In this document: positions 23,284 to 33,067 of the stretch, one piece after another
How positions within the stretch are numbered: the first letter of the stretch is position 1
Layout of the letters: every line of letters begins with the position of its first letter
NCBI RefSeq assembly: GCF_003054705.1
Contig: NZ_QAYX01000022.1
Coordinates: 595,071-659,070, forward strand
Source: Opitutus sp. ER46
GTDB lineage: Bacteria > Verrucomicrobiota > Verrucomicrobiia > Opitutales > Opitutaceae
Reading direction: 5' to 3'
DNA length: 64,000 bases
Notes under the pieces: generated by a model
Seen by the model: the letters and a program-made list of their open reading frames with translations, nothing else
Told to the model about the DNA's origin: nothing
The model's database searches: none
Program-made: the position numbers and the translations under genes

Positions 23284-24984
23284 TCAGCGCGAAACGCGGA
23301 AGGTGACCGACGAGAGGCCCGCGATCGTCTGGGTCAGGCGGTAGGCGGTGAGCTTCACTTCGACCGGGCCGCGGGTGTTGGCGGGCAGGGGCAATATCTG
23401 CAGTTCCTGGCCCACGACCCGGGCGGGGCCGTAGTCCACGTAGTAGCCAAGATACTCCGTCGGCGAGTTGCCTGGCGGCAGCGCCACCCGCGCGCCGCAC
23501 TTCTGGTCGCCGGGATGGCGGAGCGGCGCCGGACCAACCGGCCAGCGTTGCGCGGCGCCATCCGGTTCAACCTGCCCCAGCGTCACCGGGCCCGTGCCCG
23601 CCAGCACAAACCGGGTGCCCTGCACCGCCGGTCGGACCTTCGCATCGCCAGGGGTCGACACCACGAGGTAGCCACCGAAACCATTGCGGTTCAGCTTCAG
23701 CCGGTACTTCCCGTCCCCATCGCGAAACACATACGGGCCGCAGTCGTATTGGAGGCTGAACTCCGGACGGCTCGACGGCGCGATCGGCTGCCCGGCCTCC
23801 TTGAAGTCAGCCGGGAACACGCGGAGCAGTTCCGGAAAGATCTGAAATTCATTCGTGCCGGGCACGATCCGGTACGGCAGGGGACTCACCGGACCGGCCT
23901 TCGAAAAGGGCGCGCGCGCGCCATCGGGACGGCGGAACCCGATGAGCTGCGTGGCGCGGTTCCACGGTCCGTCGCCCGCGATGATCCGCGCCGCCGTTTC
24001 GGCCAGCTCCCGATCGAAATACCACGGCGACGAGGCGCGCTCGGCCGCCGTGGCGTCGGCGTACCGCCGGACCGTGATCGGGCCGTGCGGAAACTCCGGC
24101 ACCGCGGCGATCCAACCCGTCGTCAAATCCACCTCGCGCAGCGAGCCGTCCGCCGCCAGCCGCCGCTGGATCGCCCGCTCGATGTAGCGCGCAAAGAATT
24201 CCACGACCGGCTCGCTGTAGTCGAAATGCCCGCTGCCGTATTCCTCAAGGATCGAGATGGGCATCGGCCCCGCGCGGAGCCGGCGCTGCACCTCGGCGAG
24301 CGAGGCCACGGGCTTGTTCGCGCTGTTGCCCAGCGTTTGCTGTTTCTGCTCCCAGAAGGTGCCGACATAGACGAGTACCGGCCCGCGATAGCGGTGCAGG
24401 GCGTTGACGCCGTTCCAGCCGTGCGTCGCGAGCACCGCGAGCACCCGGTCGGGCCTCGCCTCGGCACCATTCTGGGCATAGGCGCAGGTATTCGAATGGC
24501 CGAAGGCGATCAGGGGCACATCGCCCAGTTCCGGGTACCCGATCGAATGGCCAAACCTCCGGAATTGGTCCTGCACCAGGGCGTGCAACTCGGCGGGACG
24601 CTCCTTGAACACGAGGTCAAAACCAGGCGAACACCAGGCGATGGCGACCGCGTTCGCGTCGCATACGCGCCGGATCGCCGGATGCACCGAGATCATCTGC
24701 TCGACCACGTTCTGCTGGAGCAGCAGCAGGGCGCGAACCTGCTTCGCCTCCGCCGGCACGTACACATACACGGTCGAACGGGAGGAGGACTTCCGCCCCG
24801 GCGGCGTCACGGGATTGGTGAGCTCGAAGGCAAACTGGAATTCATCGTGGCTCCAGTCGTTGATCGTCTCCGGCGCCGCCGCGGAGTTGGGTTGGCCGCC
24901 GGTGGAACTCCGGGCGACGCACGCCGGCACGCCGAAGAGGAGCGTGACCACCAATGCGATGAATGGGCTCAGGATGGTTCTCAT
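23284..24984 (-). CDS. Exported alpha/beta-hydrolase-like protein
   Basis: A 566-aa protein with a signal peptide (FIALVVTLLFGVPACVA). Residues about 70-270 look like an alpha/beta hydrolase: LLLLQQN strand, a GHSN nucleophile elbow (LIAFGHSNTC) and a late His in GSGHFDYSEPV. The C-terminal 250 residues are beta-rich, with two domains that read like polysaccharide-binding or Ig-like modules. It may be an esterase acting on plant or algal polymer substituents. It lies 20 bp downstream of the CehA-like gene on the same strand, so probably co-transcribed. Confidence 0.7.
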   Translation of the reverse strand: MRTILSPFIALVVTLLFGVPACVARSSTGGQPNSAAAPETINDWSHDEFQFAFELTNPVTPPGRKSSSRSTVYVYVPAEAKQVRALLLLQQNVVEQMISVHPAIRRVCDANAVAIAWCSPGFDLVFKERPAELHALVQDQFRRFGHSIGYPELGDVPLIAFGHSNTCAYAQNGAEARPDRVLAVLATHGWNGVNALHRYRGPVLVYVGTFWEQKQQTLGNSANKPVASLAEVQRRLRAGPMPISILEEYGSGHFDYSEPVVEFFARYIERAIQRRLAADGSLREVDLTTGWIAAVPEFPHGPITVRRYADATAAERASSPWYFDRELAETAARIIAGDGPWNRATQLIGFRRPDGARAPFSKAGPVSPLPYRIVPGTNEFQIFPELLRVFPADFKEAGQPIAPSSRPEFSLQYDCGPYVFRDGDGKYRLKLNRNGFGGYLVVSTPGDAKVRPAVQGTRFVLAGTGPVTLGQVEPDGAAQRWPVGPAPLRHPGDQKCGARVALPPGNSPTEYLGYYVDYGPARVVGQELQILPLPANTRGPVEVKLTAYRLTQTIAGLSSVTFRVSR

Positions 24985-25004
24985 GCAAAAGGTTCCAAAC
25001 CGCG

Positions 25005-26636
25005 TCAGCGGTCGAGCATCTCAGTCGGCATCGGTTTCATCGCCGCCGGGATGGTGGCCGAGTTCGCCGACGGCGCGGCTGGGGCCCATTCGGCGGTGAA
25101 CGGACCGCCTTGCGCCAGGCGCGTCCGCGCGGCGGCGATTGCCTCCGCTGTTTCGGCCTGAAACTCGGGTGCGGCCGTCTGCTGCACGAACGCCGCCAAG
25201 GCGTCCAGGATCCGCTGCGCCTCGGCCACACTGCGCGCGACCCGCACGGCCTGGCCGGCGACCGTCACATACACCGGGCTGGTGTGGGCAAACCGCAGGC
25301 GCGCCGGCCGTTCGCCGCCCAGCCGGCTGGTCTGCGCATATCGGGCGAGGTCCGCCTCCGGTACCGGCTCCTCGGCGACGGCCATCGCACAAACCCACGA
25401 GCCCTCCCGCACGTCGATGGTCGTGTCGAGCGAGCCGTTTCCTCCCGCCGCCACGACTTGGCCGTTAACCACGATGCGGACCTCCCGCAGGGGATCCGCG
25501 GACGGGGCCTCCACGTGAACCGCGAGCTTTCCACCGCCCGCTGGCAGGTCGACCGTGGCTCCCGGCGCCGCGCCGTTCACGGAGAGGAAGACCATTGGTC
25601 CGTTGGTGATGAAATTCCGTCCCTCGCGCCACGCGGCGAGAAACTCGCGGATCCCGGCGCCTGGGGGAACCTGAACGTAGGCCCGGTTGTGGCCGACGGG
25701 ATTGGACTTCACCCCCGTGGCTGATCCGGCCCCGGCGGCCAGCCGGAGCCCGCAATTGAGCAGCCGGTAATAGGATTCCGTCGTGAGCGCGAGCATGCCG
25801 TCCGCGGTGTCCGGATACACCGGGAGGTCCGCTGTGCCGAGCAGGTTGGAGTACCGCGACCGCGGCATGAACTTGTGCCGCTGAAACAGGTTGTCGGCGA
25901 CGTTCACGACGTCGACGTAGCCGAGCAACGCGTCCAGCAGCACCTCGGCCGACCAGCCGCCCTGATAGCAGATTAGGGCGCCGTCAGCGCGCGCCGCACG
26001 GACGAACGCGAGATTGGGCCGGGCGGGGTTCCACGCCACCGGCAGCGGGCGGGTGAGCCCGAGGCAGTACACCGCGCCCCAGCTGTTTTCGATCTCGGCA
26101 TCAAACCGGGTATAGGCGCCGGCAGCGGCTGCGTAGGCGGCGTCCCATTGCGGGCCATTCCACCACTGGAGCGACGTGCTGAAATCCAGCGCCTCCGCAG
26201 CCATCATCGCCGGCAGCATGGACCCGGTCACATGGAGGTGGTTCTCCCCGGAGCGGTAGCCGCGGGCGGCCAGATCGATCCAACGCTGCAGCCGGAACTC
26301 GCGCGTCGTGTTGCCGGTGAGGACGACGCTCGCGCGCGCCGGCTGATACTCCGGGCCGCGTTCGACCACGACCAAGTAACGGCCGGCGGGCACGTCAAGG
26401 CGGGCGTGACCCGCGCCGGCAAACCACGTGTCGGGCCCGATGTTGACGGTCGTCGCCACGGGAGGCAGCCAAGCCTGGCCCTGTTCATCACGCACGAGGA
26501 CCCTCGCCGGCAGCGGCTGGCCCGCGTCATCCGTGGTCCGCACGGTGAACTGCACCACGTCGGCAGCACGGAGCATGGCCAGCGCCAGCGTCCCGCAGGC
26601 CGCGGCGTACCAGCGCCAATGTGTGTTTATGTTCAT
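25005..26636 (-). CDS. Exported CehA/McbA-family metallohydrolase-like protein
   Basis: A 543-aa exported protein. After the signal peptide comes a carboxypeptidase-regulatory-like beta domain (residues about 28-120). A PHP-like hydrolase domain starts at RSGENHLHVTGS. The ITNGPMVFLSVNG and SNPVGHNRAYVQV segments are typical of CehA/McbA proteins, some of which cleave carbamates such as carbaryl. Family members have an Asp-containing motif where this protein reads GAGSATGVKSN, so metal ligation may be altered. Divergent from the URO-D-like gene at 26783. Confidence 0.7.
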   Translation of the reverse strand: MNINTHWRWYAAACGTLALAMLRAADVVQFTVRTTDDAGQPLPARVLVRDEQGQAWLPPVATTVNIGPDTWFAGAGHARLDVPAGRYLVVVERGPEYQPARASVVLTGNTTREFRLQRWIDLAARGYRSGENHLHVTGSMLPAMMAAEALDFSTSLQWWNGPQWDAAYAAAAGAYTRFDAEIENSWGAVYCLGLTRPLPVAWNPARPNLAFVRAARADGALICYQGGWSAEVLLDALLGYVDVVNVADNLFQRHKFMPRSRYSNLLGTADLPVYPDTADGMLALTTESYYRLLNCGLRLAAGAGSATGVKSNPVGHNRAYVQVPPGAGIREFLAAWREGRNFITNGPMVFLSVNGAAPGATVDLPAGGGKLAVHVEAPSADPLREVRIVVNGQVVAAGGNGSLDTTIDVREGSWVCAMAVAEEPVPEADLARYAQTSRLGGERPARLRFAHTSPVYVTVAGQAVRVARSVAEAQRILDALAAFVQQTAAPEFQAETAEAIAAARTRLAQGGPFTAEWAPAAPSANSATIPAAMKPMPTEMLDR

Positions 26637-26782
26637 TTAAATCCCGACTTGACGATTTCTACCATTGGTCGAAAAATCACCGAGGTGAAGACCAATCCGT
26701 CGGCCGACTGCCAACATGCGTCGGCGCGGCCCGGCCGCCAAGTCGCTCCGTCGGCCGACGAACCAGGGATGCGCGAGCGCCA

Positions 26783-27895
26783 ATGACTCCGTCAACTTCC
26801 ACGCGGCATGGCGGCTGGACCGCCCTCCAGCAGGCGGTCGGTGCGGGGCCGCTGGAGTACTGTCCACGCCTGCCGGAGATCGCGGCGCGGTGGGAGCGCT
26901 GGTGGCGGTTCTCCGCCGAGCGGCCGCTGTTGATCGCGTCCGCGCCGACCCGGCCCGCGGGGTACCGGGGCAAGGCGTTTCACCTGCTGCACGACCCGGA
27001 GCGCTGGCTGGCGAAGCAGCGGGCGGAATTGGAGACGACGCATTACGTGGCGGACACCCTGCCGCGGATCCGGGCGGACATCGGCCCCGTGGCGATCGCC
27101 GCGTTTCTTGGCGCCCCGCTGACCGTGTCGGAGGCAGAGCAAACCACGTGGCAACAGCCGATCTTCTCGGATTGGGAGCATTCGCCGACATTCGCATACG
27201 ACCCGGAGAATCCGTGGCTGCAACGCGTGCTGGCCCTGCTGCGGGCGCTGGCGGACGACGCCCGCGGCCGTTATGTGGTCTGCACGCCCGATCTCACCGG
27301 GGCCATCGACACGCTCGTCAACCTGCGCGGCCCGGCCGAGCTGTGCCTCGACCTCTTTGACCACCGCGAGGCGGTGATCGCCGCTTCGCTCCGCATCATG
27401 GAAGCCTGGGAACAGATCTATGGCGTGATCATGGACACGGTCCTGGACCGCGGCGCCGCGATCACCCAATGGCTGGCGCCCTGGTCCGACCGACCTTTCA
27501 CGATCCCGACCTGTGATTTCACCGCGCTGATCGGCCACGACGATTTTGTCGAATGCTGCCTGCCCTCCCTGCGGCGGCAGGCGGAAATTGCCGGGCGGAT
27601 GCTCTTCCATCTCGACGGGCCCCAGGCGGCGCGGCATGCGCCGACGCTCGCCGCCGAGCCGGGCATCACGGCCATCCAGTACACGCCGGGAGCAGGCACG
27701 CCGTCGGCCCTGGCGAAGCTCGACCTGCTGCGCAGGATCCAGGCGGCGGGCAAACCCGTCCTCGTCATCACGCCGAAGGCCGAAGTGGCGCGGCTGGCGC
27801 GCCAGCTCGACCGCCGCGGGTTGGCGATGCTTGTCGAAGACCCGCTCACGCCCGCCGAAGCGGACGAATTGGCCACTTCGATTCTCCCACCATGA
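26783..27895 (+). CDS. Uroporphyrinogen-decarboxylase-family protein
   Basis: A 370-aa soluble protein of the URO-D/methyltransferase TIM-barrel superfamily. The FHLDGPQAARH and AIQYTPGAGTPS motifs are those of the non-heme subgroup common in Planctomycetes and Verrucomicrobia near sugar-metabolism genes. It is not expected to be HemE. The substrate is unknown. The start ATG 26783 is chosen because the frame upstream to 26621 has no family similarity. Its stop overlaps the PhoD-like start by 4 bp (ATGA at 27892-27895). Confidence 0.75.
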   Translation: MTPSTSTRHGGWTALQQAVGAGPLEYCPRLPEIAARWERWWRFSAERPLLIASAPTRPAGYRGKAFHLLHDPERWLAKQRAELETTHYVADTLPRIRADIGPVAIAAFLGAPLTVSEAEQTTWQQPIFSDWEHSPTFAYDPENPWLQRVLALLRALADDARGRYVVCTPDLTGAIDTLVNLRGPAELCLDLFDHREAVIAASLRIMEAWEQIYGVIMDTVLDRGAAITQWLAPWSDRPFTIPTCDFTALIGHDDFVECCLPSLRRQAEIAGRMLFHLDGPQAARHAPTLAAEPGITAIQYTPGAGTPSALAKLDLLRRIQAAGKPVLVITPKAEVARLARQLDRRGLAMLVEDPLTPAEADELATSILPP

Positions 27896-29403
27896 ACCTC
27901 CGCGCCATGCTGATCACCGCCATCCTGCTTGGGATCGTCGGACTGAGCTCCGCGGCCGCCCCGTCTGTCCCGGCCGCCGCCGTGCACATGGCCAACGGCG
28001 CCATCGCCGGCGAAGTCACGACGGACACCGCGATCATCTGGACGCGGCTCACCCGGCACCCGGAACGGAACGTGCGCGGGCTGCCCTTCCCCAAGGTGAA
28101 CCCGCAGGACATTCCCTCGGTCGCCCTCGACCCCAGGAAAACGGCCTACGAACGCAACGCCCTCCTGGTCAGCCTCCCGGTGAGCGAGGCCGCGCAGTTG
28201 CAGGGGCATGCGCTCGACGAAATGGAAGGGGCGGTGCCCGGCGCCGAGGGCGACGTGCGGGTCCTTTACTGGCGGGAAGACCAGGGCAGCGCCGCCGCGA
28301 TCGCGACGCCACGGGCGAGCGTGTCGATCGCAAATGACGGCACGCATTCCTTCCAGCTGTCCGGACTGGCGCCGAACGCCCGCTATCACTTCCGCGCCGA
28401 GGGTTATGCTTCCGGCCAGGCCGTACCGAGCTGCACCTATGAAGGGGCTTTTCGCACCGCGCCGCGGCCAACCGACCCTACGCCTCTTACGTTCACGGTG
28501 GTCACCTGCCAGGACTACCCGCGCCGGGATGATCCCGTGAATGGCCATCGGATCTATCCGGCCATGGCCCGCCTCGAGCCCGACTTCTTCGTCCACACCG
28601 GCGACTTTGAATACCTGGACAAACCCACGCCGCTCGCGACCACCGTCGCCCTCGCCCGCTTCAAATACAACCGGATCATGGCGCTGCCGTTCCAACGCGC
28701 GTTCTACAGTCACGTTTCCAGCTACTTCATGAAGGACGACCACGACACGCTGAAGGATGACGCGTGGCCGGGGCAGACGTACGGGGACCTGACGTTCGCC
28801 CAGGGGCTGGCCCTGTTCCGCGAGCACCTGCCGCAGAGTGATCCGCCCTACCGCACCATCCGCTGGGGCCGCGATCTCCAGATCTGGCTGGTGGAGGGAC
28901 GCGATTTTCGGTCGCCGAATGATGCGCCCGACGGGCCGCAGAAATCAATCTGGGGGGTGGCGCAGAAACGCTGGTTCTTCGAGACGGTCGACGCCTCCGA
29001 CGCGACGTTTCGGATCCTGATCAGCCCCACGGCCGTGGTTGGACCCGATCGCGACGGAAAGGGCGACAGCCATGCAAACCAGGCCTTCGCGCACGAAGGA
29101 GCGGAACTGCGGCAGTTTCTCGCGAGCCGGCGCATGTTCGTCATCAACGGCGATCGGCATTGGCAATACGCCTCGGTGGACCCCGCGACCGGACTGCACG
29201 AATACGGCACCGGGCCTAGTTCGGACATTCACGCCAGCGGCTACAGCGACGCGGAGCGCACGCCCGCGCACCGGTATCTTCGGATCAGAGGCGGCTTCAT
29301 CAGTGTGCGCATCGCGCGCGTCGACGGCCAACCCCGCGCGATCATCCGGCACCACGACGTCGACGGGAACGTGAGGTTCGAGCAGAGCGAAACCGCACGC
29401 TGA
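27892..29403 (+). CDS. PhoD-like metallophosphatase, exported
   Basis: A 503-aa protein with a signal peptide (MLITAILLGIVGLSSAAA). A fibronectin-like PhoD N-terminal domain (about 35-195) ends in YHFRAEGYASG. The metallophosphatase domain has VHTGDFEYLD, MKDDHDTLKDDAW and INGDRHWQY, which are the metal-binding segments of PhoD alkaline phosphatase/phosphodiesterases. PhoD enzymes cleave phosphate mono- and diesters outside the cell. Translationally coupled to the URO-D-like gene, an odd pair. Confidence 0.85.
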   Translation: MNLRAMLITAILLGIVGLSSAAAPSVPAAAVHMANGAIAGEVTTDTAIIWTRLTRHPERNVRGLPFPKVNPQDIPSVALDPRKTAYERNALLVSLPVSEAAQLQGHALDEMEGAVPGAEGDVRVLYWREDQGSAAAIATPRASVSIANDGTHSFQLSGLAPNARYHFRAEGYASGQAVPSCTYEGAFRTAPRPTDPTPLTFTVVTCQDYPRRDDPVNGHRIYPAMARLEPDFFVHTGDFEYLDKPTPLATTVALARFKYNRIMALPFQRAFYSHVSSYFMKDDHDTLKDDAWPGQTYGDLTFAQGLALFREHLPQSDPPYRTIRWGRDLQIWLVEGRDFRSPNDAPDGPQKSIWGVAQKRWFFETVDASDATFRILISPTAVVGPDRDGKGDSHANQAFAHEGAELRQFLASRRMFVINGDRHWQYASVDPATGLHEYGTGPSSDIHASGYSDAERTPAHRYLRIRGGFISVRIARVDGQPRAIIRHHDVDGNVRFEQSETAR

Positions 29404-29440
29404 CGGCGTTGCCGGCTCGTCGATTGCGGCGCGGCCAAGC

Positions 29441-30640
29441 CTAGTTCGGCCGGGGCCGCGCGCCGAGCAGGGTATCAATCAGCACGCGGTGGGCATTGCG
29501 CACATCGATGTCCGTCGTGACCGCCGTGGCAGGGGCGTCCGGCGCCACGCGCATGACGGCCGCGCCGTCGACGCTCAAGCCCTGGTTGGTCGTGTGGAAC
29601 AGTTCCGGCGCGAAGAGCCAGAGCAAAGGACAGGCATCGAACGCAACGGGCCCCGGTTTCATGCCCCGATCGACCCGCCAGAGCGTCTGCAGCGTTTCCA
29701 GCGCCCGCCCGACGGCGGTGCCGGATTCGCGCAGGCGATCCATGTCCTGCTTCGGCATCAGCAGACGGACGGTCACGTCGTAGGTCCCAACAAACTTCAA
29801 CCATCCGCTGCGACACACGATTTCGGCCGCCTGCGGGTCATTCCTGATATTGGTCTCGGCAAAGGCACGGGTCGGCTCGCCGCCCATGACCACAATGCCT
29901 TTGAGCCGCCGCGCCAGGTCGGGATGGTCGCGCACCAGTAACGCGGCATTTGTCATCGGGCCGATCAAGACCAGCCACACCTCGCCGGGATCAGCCTCGA
30001 TCACCCGGCGGAAGAGTTCCTGGGCATCGGCGGTGGCCGGGGGCGGACGATCGGCTTCCGAACCGGCAAACGCGTATTGGTTCACCGGCTTGTCGGGCAG
30101 CGTCGCTCCGTTGACCATCCGCGGCGAACCGGAAGCGAAGGGCACGTCGGTGCGTCCCATGACCTGCAGCAGGCGAGATACGATGGCGGCGCGCTGCTTT
30201 ACCTCGAAGCGGGAGGTCGTGATCGCCCGCACGTCAATCTCGGGCCGTGACAGCGCGAAGATGATCGCGATGGCGTCATCGATGTCCGACCCGATGTCGG
30301 TATCAATGATTACCTTCGCCGGTTTGCGACCGGCCTGGGTCGCAATCGTCGTCCAGGCGCCGGCGATCATATTCACGTCCACCGGCGGCTGCCGGGGCCC
30401 AAACGTGAGCTCGGCCATGCGTTCGGCATCAGCGGGCGTCACGATGTCATATGGCTGCGGAGCGGACGCGGTGGCAGCGCTCACGGCGGTTCCCAGTAGC
30501 AGCAGCGAGAGCGCAGCCGACAGGGTGACCTTGATCACCCCAGAGCGCGGCAAAGCCGCAGCCCAAACGGGGGATAGGCACGTACCGGTTCTCAGAGACA
30601 AGCGATCGAGCGATCCAGCCGTGTAGAGGCAACCCGTCAT
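29441..30640 (-). CDS. Exported nucleoside hydrolase-like protein
   Basis: A 399-aa protein of the inosine/uridine-preferring nucleoside hydrolase family. The calcium-binding signature is IIDTDIGSDIDDAIAI, with GPMTNAALLVRDHP and VMGGEP further on. A signal peptide-like segment (VTLSAALSLLLLGTAVSAA) starts at residue 38, so the real start may be GTG 30538, 34 codons in; ATG 30640 overlaps the upstream stop by 4 bp. In a polysaccharide locus an exported member may cleave an N- or O-riboside-like glycosidic bond. It is the last gene of the long minus-strand operon. Confidence 0.85.
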   Translation of the reverse strand: MTGCLYTAGSLDRLSLRTGTCLSPVWAAALPRSGVIKVTLSAALSLLLLGTAVSAATASAPQPYDIVTPADAERMAELTFGPRQPPVDVNMIAGAWTTIATQAGRKPAKVIIDTDIGSDIDDAIAIIFALSRPEIDVRAITTSRFEVKQRAAIVSRLLQVMGRTDVPFASGSPRMVNGATLPDKPVNQYAFAGSEADRPPPATADAQELFRRVIEADPGEVWLVLIGPMTNAALLVRDHPDLARRLKGIVVMGGEPTRAFAETNIRNDPQAAEIVCRSGWLKFVGTYDVTVRLLMPKQDMDRLRESGTAVGRALETLQTLWRVDRGMKPGPVAFDACPLLWLFAPELFHTTNQGLSVDGAAVMRVAPDAPATAVTTDIDVRNAHRVLIDTLLGARPRPN

Positions 30641-33057
30641 GGTCGCTTCCGCTGCCAGCCATCGGCCATGAAGGCGGCCGGTGTGTCGGTGACGATGATC
30701 TCGTTTAGGTTGAGACCGCCGTTCACCTTGAACGAAAGTTCATGTGCGCCGGCGTTGAGGTGCCCCACCGCACACACATAAACGGCCCGGAAGCGATCGT
30801 TGTCGGTATTCCAGTTGTAGTCTGGGTTCATTTCCATGTGCACGGTTTCGCCCTGGTCGATCCGCGCGGCAAATTCACGGCGGTGCATCGCGCCGCGCTG
30901 AATGCCCGCCCGCACCAGCAAGGCATAGCGACCGTCTCGCGGCACCTTGAAGGTGGCGCGAATCTCGGGCGCTTCGTCCTGCGCGAGGCGCGCATACTTG
31001 CCGCCATACTGGCCGGGCCGAGACGAAGATTGCACATGGGACGCCAGCGCGGGCACCGCGGCGGCTTCGATGTACGCCGTGTTGGGGGCGTCCGCCGGGC
31101 GGAGATCTTCCGAAAATTCAGCCTGCGCATAGACGCTGACCGGCCGGGAGAGGCCGGAAGGCGTACGCACGAGGAACGCTCCTCTGAACTGCGGGCGGCC
31201 TTTCAGCCGGGCTGGATCGATCGTTACCTGCAGGATCACCTCCTCGCCCGGTTTCACCAGGCCCATCGCCGGCGAGACCTTGAACCAGTTGAAAACGGAG
31301 TTCTGCCGGATTTCGAACGCAACCGGCTCCCGCGCCGACGCCGGCACGGCGACCCGTACGTCCTGGACGGCGGGTTGGTCCGAGCGTCCAAACTCAAGCT
31401 GCCGCGGCGTGGCGGTCAGCGCGAGCGGCCGGTACGGCACCTCCGTGGTCGCGTCGGCGAAGGCGCCGAGATTTCCACCAGCCACCGCCAGGTTCGCAAC
31501 CGGCCGTCCCCTGCCCTTGGCCGGACTCCCCGGCGCGAGGTGGAAATCACCCTGGTGCGGAGCGGCCAACCGCGGGTCGGCGGCAAGGCCGTGTTCCTCC
31601 TGCCCGATCTGTCGGAGGCCGGCGAGATAGGCGGCGGATGACGCCGCGTTGCCGTCGGTCCAAAACAGATCCCCGTCAAAATCATCGCGCCGCATCTTTT
31701 CGTCCGGCCGCCGCGCACTGCTGGCAACAAACACGTTATTGCGCAGGTAGCCGATCCGTTCGCTGCCGATGGGCTTGCCGTAGTTGCCGTACGGCGCGGA
31801 CGCGGCCGTGAACACCGTGTTGTTGATGAAATGGCGCTTGCCGCTCTGCGGGACGCCGTGGCTGTTCTTGAACAGCATCAGCGCGAGCCCGGCCTCGTCG
31901 CCCTCGTGAACGACCAGGTTGCCGTAGATGAACTGCGGCCCGAGGAGACAGGCACCGGTGCTGATGCCACAGGTCGTGCCCTCGATCTTGTTGCTGTAGA
32001 AGCGCACGTTCATGCCGCCTCCCTCGAGTTCGACGCCGTCGTCATTGCCGTAAACCAGGAAGTTGCCGCTGATGTCGCTGTCGCGAAAGAAGCCCCCCAG
32101 GGCCGAGCCGTTGCTGCTCGACTCGATCACGTCGTTCCAGCGGTGCTCGTCGCTGCCGATGAAATCATTCCAGCGAATGACATTCCCGCCGTGCGTATTG
32201 TTGACGTGCACGGCGGTCGGACCGGCGGGGTGTGAGTACTGCCATGAATTGGACCGGCCGCGCGGATCGTGCACGTAGCACCGCTCGACGACCGTGCGGG
32301 CGCTGGCGTCGATTTTCACGCCGGCGTCGTAGTTGATCAGTTCGCCATTCGCGTCGGCATACTTTCCGCGGGCGCCGTCGTTCGTGAACTGCTGGGTCCC
32401 GACACGGCCCCAGCCCGAGATGTCGCAGTTCAGGATCCGAATCGAGTCGCATTGCTCGAGGTGGATGCCATGCCGGGCGCCGCCGACGATCGTGAGGTTC
32501 TCCAGGATGACATACCGGGCGTTCCGGAGCGTGATCGCGCCGCGCTGGCCATCGCCAGGGGTGTCCGGCCGCTCGAGTCGCCAGCCCTTCGGCGCCGTGT
32601 ACTTGATCCAGCCGTCCGGCCGGCCCTGGTCGGTGATCACGAGCCCCTGCGCAGCGCCGGGCAGGGTGCTCAGGTCGAGCACCCTGGCAGTCGGCGGATG
32701 GCTCGTCCACGTGCGGAAGGAAACCGGCGGGATGATTTCCGCGCCGCTCGCATTCAGCACGTGGAGTTCCCACGCCGTGTTCTCCGCCAGGTCAAAGAGG
32801 CTGCCCTTCCAGACACCCGCCGGCGTATCGGACACCGGCGCGAAGCCGCGCCGCCACGTCAGTTCGCCGGCCCGCCGAAACTCGACGGCAAACGGCCGTT
32901 CCGGCGTCCCGGACGGACGGAAGTAGTAGCTGCAGGCGTCGAAGCTCGGCACCGCCTGGAGTTCGCCCGGGGCCAGGTGCAAGTCGAGCGCGGGCTCCTC
33001 GGCCGCGCCGAGCGGCAACGTGAGCGCGCAGAACAGGGCGGCGAGCGGGAGTCTCAT
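30637..33057 (-). CDS. Exported right-handed parallel beta-helix protein, pectate-lyase-like
   Basis: An 806-aa exported protein. The signal peptide covers residues 1-18. Residues about 130-480 form a parallel beta-helix with stacked rungs such as NARYVILENLTIVGGARHGIHLEQCDS (in part), NCDISGWGRV and ERCYVHDPRG. Aspartate pairs such as YGNDDGVELEGGG are typical of polysaccharide lyases and GH28-like enzymes. The C-terminal 250 residues hold an Ig-like domain and a carbohydrate-binding-like beta-sandwich (VPRDGRYALLVRAGI). Probably a lyase or hydrolase on an acidic glycan; the family number is not clear. Only 10 bp separates it from the GH105 gene. Confidence 0.75.
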   Translation of the reverse strand: MRLPLAALFCALTLPLGAAEEPALDLHLAPGELQAVPSFDACSYYFRPSGTPERPFAVEFRRAGELTWRRGFAPVSDTPAGVWKGSLFDLAENTAWELHVLNASGAEIIPPVSFRTWTSHPPTARVLDLSTLPGAAQGLVITDQGRPDGWIKYTAPKGWRLERPDTPGDGQRGAITLRNARYVILENLTIVGGARHGIHLEQCDSIRILNCDISGWGRVGTQQFTNDGARGKYADANGELINYDAGVKIDASARTVVERCYVHDPRGRSNSWQYSHPAGPTAVHVNNTHGGNVIRWNDFIGSDEHRWNDVIESSSNGSALGGFFRDSDISGNFLVYGNDDGVELEGGGMNVRFYSNKIEGTTCGISTGACLLGPQFIYGNLVVHEGDEAGLALMLFKNSHGVPQSGKRHFINNTVFTAASAPYGNYGKPIGSERIGYLRNNVFVASSARRPDEKMRRDDFDGDLFWTDGNAASSAAYLAGLRQIGQEEHGLAADPRLAAPHQGDFHLAPGSPAKGRGRPVANLAVAGGNLGAFADATTEVPYRPLALTATPRQLEFGRSDQPAVQDVRVAVPASAREPVAFEIRQNSVFNWFKVSPAMGLVKPGEEVILQVTIDPARLKGRPQFRGAFLVRTPSGLSRPVSVYAQAEFSEDLRPADAPNTAYIEAAAVPALASHVQSSSRPGQYGGKYARLAQDEAPEIRATFKVPRDGRYALLVRAGIQRGAMHRREFAARIDQGETVHMEMNPDYNWNTDNDRFRAVYVCAVGHLNAGAHELSFKVNGGLNLNEIIVTDTPAAFMADGWQRKRP

Positions 33058-33067
33058 GACGGACGGC

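Noticed and set aside
23122..25161. A 679-aa plus-strand open frame
   Set aside because: Antisense of the exported hydrolase and the CehA-like gene; no recognisable domain.
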